From an uncultured Acetatifactor sp. (GTDB lineage Bacteria; Bacillota; Clostridia; Lachnospirales; Lachnospiraceae): 20,152 nt of DNA. The position numbers and the translations under genes were made by a program. The stretch is taken from positions 1-20,152 of the forward strand of contig CAJTLR010000068.1 in NCBI GenBank assembly GCA_910577185.1, given 5' to 3'. Under the pieces are notes generated by a model. The model made no database searches, was not told the DNA's origin, and saw only the letters and a program-made list of their open reading frames with translations. Shown piece after piece: positions 6,391 through 14,162 of the stretch (its first letter is position 1; every line of letters begins with the position of its first letter).

Positions 6391-7713
6391 GTGTACTATA
6401 TGGAATATCTATTACTAATGACAACGGCAGGTAGTCTCTTGTTTGTGGGATATTGTCTCTGGAAAATGTTGTTTGTAAAATTGATAACGCAAAGTATGAA
6501 GTATAAGGCCGTAATTTTAGTGTTGCTTGTATACTTAATTCCTTGGATATGGTTAAAAGGGATATATACGAATATATTTGTATGGTCTCTGAGAGATATG
6601 AGGGTTGGAGATATAGAAGGGACGTTAAGTTTTGCGGACTTTGATATTGGAATGATAGAATATAGGACTAAAGTTTACCGACTGCAGATAATGATTGCAT
6701 GTATTTGGTTTGTGGGTGCGATATTGATGATTCTCATTAAAGCTGTCATTTATTTCAGGAAGAGGCATACTCTTCTTTCTGTGGCTATGGAATGTGAGGA
6801 TGTTAATCTTGAGAATGTTGTAAAACGTTTGCAAGAAGAGTTTCATTGTAAGCATGTGCCTGAAGTATTCTGGATTCGTGATAGGTATCGTACATTAACT
6901 CTTGGGATTTGGAGACCGGTCATTTTTCTACAGAGAGAATATGAGCCAGAGGAACTGTATCCTATTTTGCGGCATGAAATGATTCATGTGGTGAGAAAAG
7001 ATTTATTGTGGAAGGTATTAATGGAATTTGTGTGCTGCCTGCACTGGTTTAATCCATTGATCTATCTGGTGAAATATCAATTTGATTTCGTTTGTGAAGC
7101 CTCTTGTGATGAGCACGTTGTAAGCGGGTGTGCAAAAGCGGAAAGGGATGCATATGGTGCCAGGCTGGTAAAGAACCAAAAGGGGTGCATGAAAAAGATT
7201 CCTTTTGGCAGTAATCTGGGAAACGGGAGAAGACTGATTGAGAAGAGACTGAGGCTGATAATTGGGATGAAAAGGGTGGCATGTTGGAAGAAGGCGATTT
7301 CTGCATGTATATTTGGAGTTTTGCTTCTGGTAAATTCCATGATAGCGTTGGCGTATCCGGATGTTTATCATTTTGAGGACAGCAGCATTGAGATGGCGGA
7401 AGATTCTACGGAAGGTGATCTTTTCTGGACATTTGATTATTTGACAGAAGGGTTTGATTTGTCAAAGGACATTATTTTATATGACAAGCAGTTTGTGGAC
7501 CTTTCAAAAAATATATTTCCCGTAAATGATACCGGCAATTTGGATTCTTGTATCAGTCATAAAGTAGTGGAAGGATATGTTCAAGTACATTCTGAGAATG
7601 ATAAAGGTGGATGTACCGTTGATACATATGAAGCAACGCGGTGTAAAAATTGCAAAACAGTTTGGATAGGGACGCTTTATACCACGGTCGGACTGGATAC
7701 ATGTATACATTAG
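6391..7713 (+). CDS. M56-family (BlaR1/MecR1-like) membrane metallopeptidase with Cys-rich ectodomain
   Basis: 440 aa. Membrane helices at about 5-28, 38-56, 100-122 and 300-321. The cytoplasmic loop between helices 3 and 4 carries the zinc-protease motif HEMIH (195-199), the family motif HWFNPLIYLVKY (218-229) and CEASCDEHV (235-243), with the third zinc ligand expected at Glu 236. The C-terminal ~119 residues lie outside. In BlaR1 this place holds a penicillin-binding domain; here it is a short Cys/His module (Cys 387, His 390, Cys 408, Cys 418, Cys 421, Cys 438, His 440), so the signal must differ. By analogy, sensing activates the protease, which relieves repression by the BlaI-type protein at 5114-5488. 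GTG 6391 follows AGAAAGG by 4 bases; ATG 6400 is an alternative. No terminator is visible after it. Confidence 0.9.
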   Translation: MYYMEYLLLMTTAGSLLFVGYCLWKMLFVKLITQSMKYKAVILVLLVYLIPWIWLKGIYTNIFVWSLRDMRVGDIEGTLSFADFDIGMIEYRTKVYRLQIMIACIWFVGAILMILIKAVIYFRKRHTLLSVAMECEDVNLENVVKRLQEEFHCKHVPEVFWIRDRYRTLTLGIWRPVIFLQREYEPEELYPILRHEMIHVVRKDLLWKVLMEFVCCLHWFNPLIYLVKYQFDFVCEASCDEHVVSGCAKAERDAYGARLVKNQKGCMKKIPFGSNLGNGRRLIEKRLRLIIGMKRVACWKKAISACIFGVLLLVNSMIALAYPDVYHFEDSSIEMAEDSTEGDLFWTFDYLTEGFDLSKDIILYDKQFVDLSKNIFPVNDTGNLDSCISHKVVEGYVQVHSENDKGGCTVDTYEATRCKNCKTVWIGTLYTTVGLDTCIH

Positions 7714-7841
7714 CAAACGCAAAACAAAAAATTTTTAGAAACTTGACGTCAAAATTGTCATTATTTAACAATTGTTACTTTTTACCATAGTTTTGTTAAA
7801 AAATTACTACAAAATTGTCGACATTTGTCGGCGAGATTTTC

Positions 7842-7870
7842 TTTACTTATTGTCATTTATGAGGTATAAT
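7842..7870 (+). promoter_or_regulatory. probable sigma-A promoter
   Basis: TTTACT (7842-7847), 17 bases, perfect -10 TATAAT (7865-7870). Transcription would start near 7877, about 15 bases before the hairpin at 7891-7928. Confidence 0.6.
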
Positions 7871-7876
7871 AACATA

Positions 7877-7940
7877 CATAAAAGGGGAATCGAGAGTACG
7901 GCTTCAGCAACATCGGGCCGTACTTTCGTATTTATAGGAT
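7877..7940 (+). ncRNA. possible short structured RNA or leader hairpin
   Basis: A 12-bp stem, CGAGAGTACGGC (7891-7902) with GCCGTACTTTCG (7917-7928) including one G-T pair, closes a 14-base loop. It begins right after the promoter at 7842-7870. The stem is not followed by a clean T run, so it is not a classic terminator. It may be a small RNA or the 5' leader of the 8373 gene region. I match it to no known riboswitch. The 3' end is unknown; the end given is only where the hairpin and its tail finish. Confidence 0.35.
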
Positions 7941-8128
7941 TATTTCATCTGTTTGCAGACTCTGATAGCAAAAATGGAAGCTGATTCTGAGACACAAAAA
8001 ATTATCTGACAATTCACTATTTTTTCCGAAAACATATTGAAGAATAGATACCTCTGAATTATTTTAAATTAGTTCAGAACCGTAGAGGGCAAATGCACTG
8101 ATGGCTGTATCTCGGCAGACCTAGGAAG

Positions 8129-8266
8129 ATGTACTACAGAAACGTCTTGAAACATGCCGGAAAATGTGCCAGGTCTTTAATGCTGATTATTCAGAAAGAG
8201 GAATGGGTTACATGTTACAAGGTGGGGAACACGAAATTTACAACAGTCATAACACTTAAAATATAA
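8129..8266 (+). CDS. weak small ORF, 45 aa
   Basis: ATG 8129 to TAA 8266, beginning MYYRNVLKHAGKCARSLMLI. The only ribosome-binding-like sequence, TAGGAAG, abuts the start too closely. No promoter is evident directly upstream and no family is recognised. It could be a remnant of a longer gene; included because nothing else explains the stretch. Confidence 0.15.
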   Translation: MYYRNVLKHAGKCARSLMLIIQKEEWVTCYKVGNTKFTTVITLKI

Positions 8267-8292
8267 ATGTGTGGAAAAACATAAAAAAGTTA

Positions 8293-8321
8293 TTGACAGA
8301 ATAGTAACGCTGAAATACAAT
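8293..8321 (+). promoter_or_regulatory. sigma-A promoter of the 61-aa protein gene
   Basis: TTGACA (8293-8298), 17 bases, TACAAT (8316-8321). Start of transcription near 8328, giving a ~45-base leader to ATG 8373. Confidence 0.8.
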
Positions 8322-8372
8322 ATAATAGCGTATTAAAGCACTTAGAAATGTTCAGAAGAGGAGAACTGCAAT

Positions 8373-8558
8373 ATGGCTATTAAGAGAGTGAAGTTAGATT
8401 ACAAGCCAGCTGTGTCCAAGACACCTCCAATGGAGAAGATTGCTGTTCCCAGTAGCCATATGGAGGAACTTGACCGGGCTATCAGGAAGAAGGTAAGGCA
8501 AAATGAAGCGGAACGTGCTGCCAGTATGGAAGTGGCAGGGCGGTACGTAGTTCGTTAA
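8373..8558 (+). CDS. 61-aa basic protein of unknown function, own transcription unit
   Basis: 61 aa, rich in Lys/Arg and Ala/Glu, no membrane helix or signal peptide, no Cys. The N-terminal third (MAIKRVKLDYKPAV) looks extended; residues about 28-55 should form an amphipathic, highly charged helix. I do not recognise the family. Coding is well supported by the setting: near-consensus promoter (8293-8321), AGAGGAG (8357-8363) nine bases before the ATG, and an intrinsic terminator 33 bases after the stop. Such an isolated, well-expressed-looking unit suggests a small nucleic-acid- or protein-binding factor, but this is inference only. Confidence 0.75.
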   Translation: MAIKRVKLDYKPAVSKTPPMEKIAVPSSHMEELDRAIRKKVRQNEAERAASMEVAGRYVVR

Positions 8559-8590
8559 AATACACAAGCAATATCAGGGAACAGTGAAAG

Positions 8591-8626
8591 AAAAACTGCC
8601 GTACAGTTGTTATGGCAGTTTTTTTT
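8591..8626 (+). terminator. intrinsic terminator after the 61-aa gene
   Basis: AAAAACTGCC (8591-8600) pairs with GGCAGTTTTT (8614-8623), 13-base loop, and the T run continues to 8626. Stem and T tract are typical of rho-independent termination. Confidence 0.9.
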
Positions 8627-8836
8627 AATGCGCAGGGGAGCATAAGGAAAATAGTTGCTGACGCAACATGCCCCCCGCGCGGCGAGTGGTAGAGAAGAGT
8701 GTTCTCCTACTCAATTGTGCAGCCCAGTGGAGAGAAATTATGCCGCCCGGTAGTGCAGGAAGCTCGCGGCGAGCAGTGGATAGGGCGGCCAAAGGAAGAA
8801 TATCACAGCAAAAAACCATTGATTCCCATTTTATGA
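8627..8836. other. intergenic region before the glycan operon
   Basis: With the terminator on one side and the gmd promoter on the other, about 210 bases hold no gene. A small hairpin GTTGC-TGAC-GCAAC lies at 8654-8667, a weaker one (GAGAA/TTCTC) near 8693-8707, and CGCGGCGAG occurs twice (near 8679 and 8764). The gmd frame stays open through here from 8668, but this lies upstream of the promoter and has no ribosome binding site. Confidence 0.5.
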
Positions 8837-8865
8837 TTGGCATAGCAGGGGGAATCTGTTATAAT
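8837..8865 (+). promoter_or_regulatory. extended -10 sigma-A promoter of the glycan operon
   Basis: TTGGCA (8837-8842), 17 bases, TATAAT (8860-8865) preceded by TG at 8857-8858 (extended -10). Transcription would start near 8872, 30 bases before ATG 8902. Confidence 0.85.
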
Positions 8866-8901
8866 GAGAAAAGTTTCAGACAATTTCAGAGGGGTATAAA
8901 A

Positions 8902-9960
8902 ATGAAAAAAGCATTGATTACAGGTATTACAGGGCAGGATGGTTCTTATCTGGCAGAACTTCTGCTGGAAAAGGGATATGAAGTCCATGGCATTACCAGA
9001 AGGGCTTCCATATCCAATACCATGCGGATAGACCATCTGATTGCGAAGAATATGGTCACGCTGCATGACGGGGACTTGTCGGATTCGTCATCTCTGGTAA
9101 ATATTATCAACCTGGTTCAGCCGGACGAGATTTACAATCTGGCGGCCCAGTCCCATGTGCAGGTTTCTTTTGACGTGCCGGAGTATACGGGGGATGTGGA
9201 CGCCATTGGCGTGCTGCGGATTCTGGAGGCGGTGCGGATGCTGGGGCTGGTGGAGAAAACCAGGATTTATCAGGCATCCACCTCGGAATTGTTCGGGAAG
9301 GTGGAGGAAGTGCCCCAGAAGGAGACGACGCCTTTCCACCCGTATAGTCCTTATGCGGTGGCAAAGCAGTATGGCTTCTGGATTGTAAAGGAATACAGGG
9401 AAGCTTACGGTATTTATGCCGTGAACGGCATTTTGTTCAATCATGAGTCGGAGCGGCGGGGGGAAAACTTTGTCACCCGCAAGATCACTCTGGCGGCAGG
9501 GCGTATCGCGGAGGGACTGCAGGAGTACCTGGAGCTGGGAAACCTGGACTCCCTGCGGGACTGGGGATATGCAAAGGATTATGTGGAATGTATGTGGATG
9601 ATGCTGCAGCATGAGAAACCGGAGGACTTTGTGATTGCCACAGGGATGCAGCATACGGTGAGGGACTTTGCGGAGAGGGCCTTTGCGGCCAACGGGATGC
9701 AGATTCGCTGGGAAGGCACCGGTGTGGAGGAAAAAGGATATGACCGGGCCACGGGGAAAATGCTGATCCGTGTGAATCCGGCATGGATCCGGCCCACGGA
9801 TGTGGACAATCTCTGGGGAGACCCCACAAAGGCAAAGACACTTCTGGGCTGGAATCCGCAGAAGACAAGCTATGATGAACTGGTGCGCATCATGGCAGGG
9901 CACGACCGTGAAATTGCGAAAAAGGAAGCCAAGGTAAAGCGGGCGCTGGAAGAAGCGTGA
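8902..9960 (+). CDS. gmd: GDP-mannose 4,6-dehydratase
   Basis: Converts GDP-D-mannose to GDP-4-keto-6-deoxy-D-mannose, the precursor of GDP-fucose, GDP-rhamnose, GDP-colitose and GDP-perosamine. 352 aa, normal for the family. Short-chain dehydrogenase fold with NADP site GITGQDG (8-14), catalytic Thr 127 in YQASTSE, Tyr 151 and Lys 155 in YSPYAVAK, spaced as in known Gmd enzymes, and the family hallmark NHESERRGENFVTRKIT (usually NHESPRRG; Glu replaces Pro here). The open frame extends 78 codons upstream, but ATG 8902 follows AGAGGGG by seven bases and starts exactly at the beta strand of the fold. It opens an operon with glf (6-base gap) and manC, which makes its substrate. No second-step reductase or epimerase (rmd, fcl) is in the window. 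Confidence 0.96.
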   Translation: MKKALITGITGQDGSYLAELLLEKGYEVHGITRRASISNTMRIDHLIAKNMVTLHDGDLSDSSSLVNIINLVQPDEIYNLAAQSHVQVSFDVPEYTGDVDAIGVLRILEAVRMLGLVEKTRIYQASTSELFGKVEEVPQKETTPFHPYSPYAVAKQYGFWIVKEYREAYGIYAVNGILFNHESERRGENFVTRKITLAAGRIAEGLQEYLELGNLDSLRDWGYAKDYVECMWMMLQHEKPEDFVIATGMQHTVRDFAERAFAANGMQIRWEGTGVEEKGYDRATGKMLIRVNPAWIRPTDVDNLWGDPTKAKTLLGWNPQKTSYDELVRIMAGHDREIAKKEAKVKRALEEA

Positions 9961-9966
9961 GGGGGT

Positions 9967-11070
9967 ATGGACGTGAAATATGATTACCTGATTGTGGGAG
10001 CCGGGCTGTTCGGGGCGGTATTTGCCCGGGAAGCTGTAAAAAAAGGAAAGACATGCCTGGTGGTGGAGCGCCGGGGACATATTGCGGGAAATATTTACTG
10101 TGAGGAGATTCACGGAATCCAGGTACACCGGTACGGGGCACATATTTTCCATACTTCGGACAAAAAAATATGGGAATACGTAAATGGGTATGCGGAATTT
10201 AACAATTACATCAACTCTCCCATTGCCCGCTATAAGGACGAGCTTTACAACCTTCCTTTTAATATGAATACATTCAGTAAAATGTGGGGAATCGTCACCC
10301 CCGGGGAGGCAAAGGCAAAGATTGCGGACCAGATTGCGGATCTGCATATTACAAATCCCCGGAATCTGGAGGAACAGGCGCTTTCCCTGGTAGGACGCGA
10401 TGTATATGAGAAGCTGATCAAGGGCTATACGGAGAAACAGTGGGGAAGGGACTGCAGGGACTTGCCTGCCTTTATCATACGCCGCCTGCCGCTGCGCTTT
10501 ACGTATGACAATAATTATTTTAATGACAGATTCCAGGGTATTCCCATGGGCGGTTATACCAGGATTGTGGAGAAGCTGCTGAGCGGCATTGAGGTGCGCC
10601 TGAACACGGATTACCTTCAGCACAGGGACGAGCTGAATGCGCTGGCAGACAAAGTCATTTATACGGGCATGATTGATCAGTATTACGATTATTGCCTGGG
10701 TGTGCTGGAATATCGTTCCGTGCGTTTCGAGACGGAGGAGCTGGAACAGGAAAATTTCCAGGGAAATGCAGTGGTAAACTATACGGAACGCCAGGTGCCC
10801 TACACCAGAATCATAGAGCATAAGCACTTTGAATTCGGAGAGCAGCCAACCACCATTATCTCCAGGGAATATTCCAGCGAATGGAAAAAAGGGGACGAAC
10901 CTTATTATCCCGTGAATGATGAGAAAAATAACGGGCTTTACAGACAGTATCAGGAAAAGGCCCGGGAGGAAAAGAAAGTCATATTCGGCGGAAGACTGGG
11001 AAGCTACCAGTATTATGACATGGATAAAGTCATTGCCGCGGCGCTGGATTTGTGCGGTCGGGAGCTGTGA
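9967..11070 (+). CDS. glf: UDP-galactopyranose mutase
   Basis: FAD enzyme that interconverts UDP-galactopyranose and UDP-galactofuranose in the cytoplasm, supplying Galf for surface glycans. 367 aa, family length. The N-terminus DYLIVGAGLFG carries the FAD-binding GxGxxG, followed by the ribose/flavin-contact segment RRGHIAGN and HRYGAHIFHTSD, the Glf-typical active-site region; YTEKQWG and the later conserved Arg and Tyr residues also match. Start: ATG 9967 is only one base from GAGGGGG (9959-9965). GTG 9973 would give the usual MKYDYLIVGAG start with a seven-base spacing and may be the true start. It lies six bases after gmd, so the two are co-transcribed. Confidence 0.95.
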   Translation: MDVKYDYLIVGAGLFGAVFAREAVKKGKTCLVVERRGHIAGNIYCEEIHGIQVHRYGAHIFHTSDKKIWEYVNGYAEFNNYINSPIARYKDELYNLPFNMNTFSKMWGIVTPGEAKAKIADQIADLHITNPRNLEEQALSLVGRDVYEKLIKGYTEKQWGRDCRDLPAFIIRRLPLRFTYDNNYFNDRFQGIPMGGYTRIVEKLLSGIEVRLNTDYLQHRDELNALADKVIYTGMIDQYYDYCLGVLEYRSVRFETEELEQENFQGNAVVNYTERQVPYTRIIEHKHFEFGEQPTTIISREYSSEWKKGDEPYYPVNDEKNNGLYRQYQEKAREEKKVIFGGRLGSYQYYDMDKVIAAALDLCGREL

Positions 11071-11193
11071 GAAAGACGGCGGTGCACAGTCGGAGTCAGA
11101 TGTGTCTGTCTGTTATTTTCGGCAGTGATGCAGGGAAAATGACAGGCGGGATGCGGTGAGTATGGCAGGCACAGAAAAAGAGGGATGTTACAG

Positions 11194-12504
11194 ATGAATG
11201 TAGTTTTGTTATCCGGCGGGAGCGGGCAGAGGCTGTGGCCGTTGTCCAACAGTATCCGGTCCAAGCAGTTTATCAAAATGTTTTCCAATGAAGAGGGAGA
11301 GCTGGAGTCCATGCTGACCAGGGTTTACCGGCAGATCATGGAGGCTGATCCCGGGGCCAGCGTCACCATTGCCACCAGCAGAAAACAGGTCAGCGTGATC
11401 AAAAATCAACTGGGAGACAAGGTTCATGTATGTGTGGAACCAAAGCGGCGGGATACTTTTCCCGCTATCTGCCTTGCGGCAGCGTACCTCCATGACCGGC
11501 AGGGCGTGGGGGAGGACAGCGCGGTGGTGGTCTGCCCGGTGGACCCTTATGTGGAGGATTCCTATTTCCAGGCGCTGAAGGAACTGGCCCGCATGGCAGA
11601 GGCGGGAGACGCGAACTTGTCCCTGCTGGGGATTGAGCCCACATATGCCAGTGAAAAATACGGTTATATCATTCCTGCTTCCCCTGACCGGGTGAGCAGA
11701 GTGAGTACTTTTCAGGAAAAACCGGATGCAGCCACCGCGGAACAGTATATTGCCCGGGGGGCGCTCTGGAATGGGGGTGTGTTTGCGTTCCGGCTGGGGT
11801 ATCTTCTGCGCAGGGCCCATGAGCTGCTTTCGTTTACGGATTATCAGGATTTGTATACCCGTTACGGGGATCTGGAAAAAATCAGCTTCGATTATGCCGT
11901 GGTGGAGCAGGAGAAGGAGATTCAGGTACTGCGGTATAACGGCGGCTGGAAGGATCTGGGAACCTGGAATACCTTTACCGAGGCCATGGCGGGCAATGTG
12001 CTGGGCAGGGCAGTTTTGAATGAAACCTGTGAAAATACCCATGTGGTCAATGAACTGAATGTTCCCATCCTCTGTATGGGCTGTAAAAATCTGGTAGTGG
12101 CGGCCAGCAGTGACGGCATTCTGGTGTCTGACAAGGAGCAGAGCAGTTATATTAAACCTTTTGTGGAACAGATGGAACAGCAGATAATGTATGCGGAGAA
12201 ATCCTGGGGAAGTTTTACGGTACTGGATGTGCAGGAGGAGAGCCTGACCATCAAGATTGTACTTTTGCCGGGACATGGTCTCCATTATCACAGTCATGAT
12301 CTGCGGGACGAAGTCTGGACGGTTATGAGCGGTACCGGCAGGGCCGTTATCGATGGCGCGGAGCGGACGGTAAAGCCTGGGGATGTGATTTCCATGCCGG
12401 CAGGCTGCAGACATACTGTATTTGCGGACAGCGAACTGAAACTGATTGAAGTCCAGCTGGGGAAGGATATTACGGTGGAGGATAAACACAAGCATGAACT
12501 GTAG
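11194..12504 (+). CDS. manC: mannose-1-phosphate guanylyltransferase with C-terminal cupin domain
   Basis: Makes GDP-mannose from GTP and mannose-1-phosphate, feeding Gmd. 436 aa. N-terminal nucleotidyltransferase domain (1 to about 300): signature GGSGQRLWPLS (8-18) with Lys 24 in SKQF (PKQF in most relatives), VEPKRRDTFPAI, EKP and GWKDLGTW. The C-terminal ~110 residues form a cupin, with HYHSHDLRDEVWTVMSG and the later PGDVISMPAGCRHTV as the metal-binding halves; this is the AlgA/ManC-type phosphomannose isomerase domain, so the enzyme may be bifunctional. ATG 11194 follows AAAGAGGG with nine-base spacing; ATG 11185 abuts that site and is less likely. A 123-base gap after glf holds no terminator I can see. 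Confidence 0.93.
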   Translation: MNVVLLSGGSGQRLWPLSNSIRSKQFIKMFSNEEGELESMLTRVYRQIMEADPGASVTIATSRKQVSVIKNQLGDKVHVCVEPKRRDTFPAICLAAAYLHDRQGVGEDSAVVVCPVDPYVEDSYFQALKELARMAEAGDANLSLLGIEPTYASEKYGYIIPASPDRVSRVSTFQEKPDAATAEQYIARGALWNGGVFAFRLGYLLRRAHELLSFTDYQDLYTRYGDLEKISFDYAVVEQEKEIQVLRYNGGWKDLGTWNTFTEAMAGNVLGRAVLNETCENTHVVNELNVPILCMGCKNLVVAASSDGILVSDKEQSSYIKPFVEQMEQQIMYAEKSWGSFTVLDVQEESLTIKIVLLPGHGLHYHSHDLRDEVWTVMSGTGRAVIDGAERTVKPGDVISMPAGCRHTVFADSELKLIEVQLGKDITVEDKHKHEL

Positions 12505-12570
12505 TTTCCTGCCTGCTTCCATCATGTGACAGGGAAAATCCCACGAGGTTATGGACACATATGGGCCGGA

Positions 12571-12695
12571 GGCCGGACCGGAAGGTGCGGGAGCTGGCAA
12601 AAGGGAAAATAAGCGGCCGGACCGGAAGGGACGGGAGATGACGGAAGGGAAAATGTGCGGCCGGGAAGGCCGTGAGAAGGCGGCGGACCGGAAGG
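12571..12695. repeat. 44-bp imperfect tandem repeat between manC and the membrane protein gene
   Basis: Unit 1 (12571-12614) and unit 2 (12615-12658) match at 36 of 44 positions, beginning GGCCGGACCGGAAGG; a diverged third copy follows from 12659 and GGACCGGAAGG recurs at 12685-12695, where it supplies the ribosome binding site of the next gene. The period is not a multiple of three and all frames lack a credible start, so it is non-coding. Confidence 0.75.
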
Positions 12696-12704
12696 ATGTG
12701 TAAT

Positions 12705-14162
12705 ATGGACAGGAAAGGGAAACAGAAGGACAGGGGACGGCTGGCAGACGGCATTGTGTTTGCAGCAGTTCTGACGGCCGTATCGGCGCTTACCCTGATG
12801 CTTTTTTACAGACAGACGCTCGGGGGCGTGGATTCGGACATGAAAGCATATATTCTGGAGATGCAGGGCCTGGAGAGCGGTTACAGCTTTCCCTACCCTG
12901 TATTTTTCAAATTGGCGGCGCTGATTCATCTGTTTGCCCCGCCGGAGTGGTCCGTGGCCATAACGGTCACTTTGCTGAACGGACTGGCAATGGCGGTGAC
13001 AAAGCTGGCGCTGGACCACATGGTTCTGCCCGGACTGGAACGGGGGTTCCGGAAGCGCTTTGGCAGAAACGGCACCGGAGTATGCTGCTGGCTGCCCCGG
13101 GTGCTGGTAAGCTTCCTGGCGTTTTCTTTGTTTTTTATTTCCATGCTCTATCCGCCCCCGGGTATTTATCTTCCGGGGATCCGGTTCCGGTATGTGGGGG
13201 TGTTCACGGCCAATCCCTTTCACAATGCCACATTTATGGCGGCCAGGCCTTTTGCGATTCTGGCGTTTTTATGGTATGTGAAACTGCTTCCGGTGTATGA
13301 AAAGGGGCCGGGGCAATGGCAGGGAAAGGTTTCCCTGCGGAATCCGGACGGGCCGGCGGGCGATGGGACTGACAAAAAGGCAAATCCGGCAGATTACGTG
13401 CTGTTTTCCCTTTTTTTGTTTCTGGCAACTATGACAAAGCCGAGTTTTACGCTGGTGCTGGTGAGCACGGCGGGGCTTCTGATGCTGTATAGGCTCATCC
13501 GGTGCGGATTTCGCAATTTCCTGCCCGCAGTGCAGCTGGGACTGTGCTTTGTGCCCACTTTCGGGGCGCTGCTTTACCAGTACAAAGGTGTCTTTGTGCC
13601 CGGAGAGGGGCAGGAGGGCGGAATCGGGTTCTGCCTGGGGGATGTGTGGGCGGATTACTGCGATAATATTCCGCTGGGGATTGGCCTGGCCATTGGTTTT
13701 CCCTTGCTGGTGCTGGTTTTCAACCGGAAACAGTGCGGGAAGAATACCTTGTTCCGGTTTTCCTGGCAGATGTACCTGGTAAGTCTGGCAGAGGCATTTT
13801 TCCTCTATGAAAAAGGATTCCGCAAGGTGGATTTTAATTTTTCCTGGGGATATATGTACGGGATCTTTTTCTGCCATTTGGGGGCGCTGGTTGTATTACT
13901 GGGTCAGACGGGCAAGCTGTTGGAGGGGAAATCCTGCGCCTTGGGGGAAACGCCGGCATGCAAGGAGAAAGCGGACGGGAAGCGCAGGCTGCCCGGAAAG
14001 ACAAAATTCCCGGGACCGGATGCGGTGCCTGGAAACGGGAAGGCTTCGACCCGGGGAGCGGATTCCATATGGATCAGCCTGCAGTGGCTGGCTTACCTGG
14101 CCCATTTGCTGTGCGGGCTTCTGTATTTTAAGGATCTTCTTCTGGGGGGCACATATTATTGA
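12705..14162 (+). CDS. polytopic membrane protein, possible GT-C-type glycosyltransferase
   Basis: 485 aa with about ten hydrophobic helices spread over the whole length and basic cytoplasmic loops. The first outside loop has acidic residues (GGVDSDMKAYI) followed by an aromatic stretch ending in FKLAALIHLF, an arrangement seen in GT-C fold glycosyltransferases that use polyprenyl-phosphate sugars; I cannot confirm the family. A Lys/Gly/Pro-rich loop (about 425-460) lies before the last helix. In this operon a polytopic protein could be a GT-C transferase, polymerase or flippase-like part; the polyprenyl-phosphate sugar could come from the Dpm-like enzymes downstream. GGAAGGA (12690-12696) is eight bases before ATG 12705; the GTG at 12672 is in frame but has no such site. 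Confidence 0.8.
   Translation: MDRKGKQKDRGRLADGIVFAAVLTAVSALTLMLFYRQTLGGVDSDMKAYILEMQGLESGYSFPYPVFFKLAALIHLFAPPEWSVAITVTLLNGLAMAVTKLALDHMVLPGLERGFRKRFGRNGTGVCCWLPRVLVSFLAFSLFFISMLYPPPGIYLPGIRFRYVGVFTANPFHNATFMAARPFAILAFLWYVKLLPVYEKGPGQWQGKVSLRNPDGPAGDGTDKKANPADYVLFSLFLFLATMTKPSFTLVLVSTAGLLMLYRLIRCGFRNFLPAVQLGLCFVPTFGALLYQYKGVFVPGEGQEGGIGFCLGDVWADYCDNIPLGIGLAIGFPLLVLVFNRKQCGKNTLFRFSWQMYLVSLAEAFFLYEKGFRKVDFNFSWGYMYGIFFCHLGALVVLLGQTGKLLEGKSCALGETPACKEKADGKRRLPGKTKFPGPDAVPGNGKASTRGADSIWISLQWLAYLAHLLCGLLYFKDLLLGGTYY

Larger units (their letters stand above)
7714..8292. other. AT-rich intergenic region with palindromes
   Basis: About 580 bases without a convincing gene. Perfect palindromes TTGACGTCAA (7743-7752) and TAACAATTGTTA (7766-7777) lie in the first 70 bases; AAAATTGTC recurs at 7751-7759 and 7811-7819, exactly 60 bases apart, and ATTGTC again near 7850. 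A promoter and hairpin follow (7842-7928). From 7930 to 8128 I see nothing but AT-rich sequence. A weak 45-aa ORF at 8129-8266 is listed separately. An open frame at 7772-7984 has no ribosome binding site and crosses the promoter and hairpin, so it is not taken as a gene. Confidence 0.5.

Noticed and set aside
7772..7984. 70-aa plus-strand open frame after the M56 gene
   Set aside because: No ribosome binding site; it runs through a palindrome, a promoter and a perfect hairpin, which fits non-coding sequence better.
8668..8901. N-terminal extension of gmd
   Set aside because: It contains the operon promoter (8837-8865), and ATG 8902 has a good ribosome binding site and the usual Gmd N-terminus.
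9088..10827. 579-aa open frame on the minus strand
   Set aside because: It is antisense to gmd and glf, both of which show complete family motifs; long antisense frames are common opposite GC-richer genes. No ribosome binding site or family motif.
11209..12600. 463-aa open frame on the minus strand
   Set aside because: Antisense shadow of manC; the plus-strand product has all pyrophosphorylase and cupin motifs.
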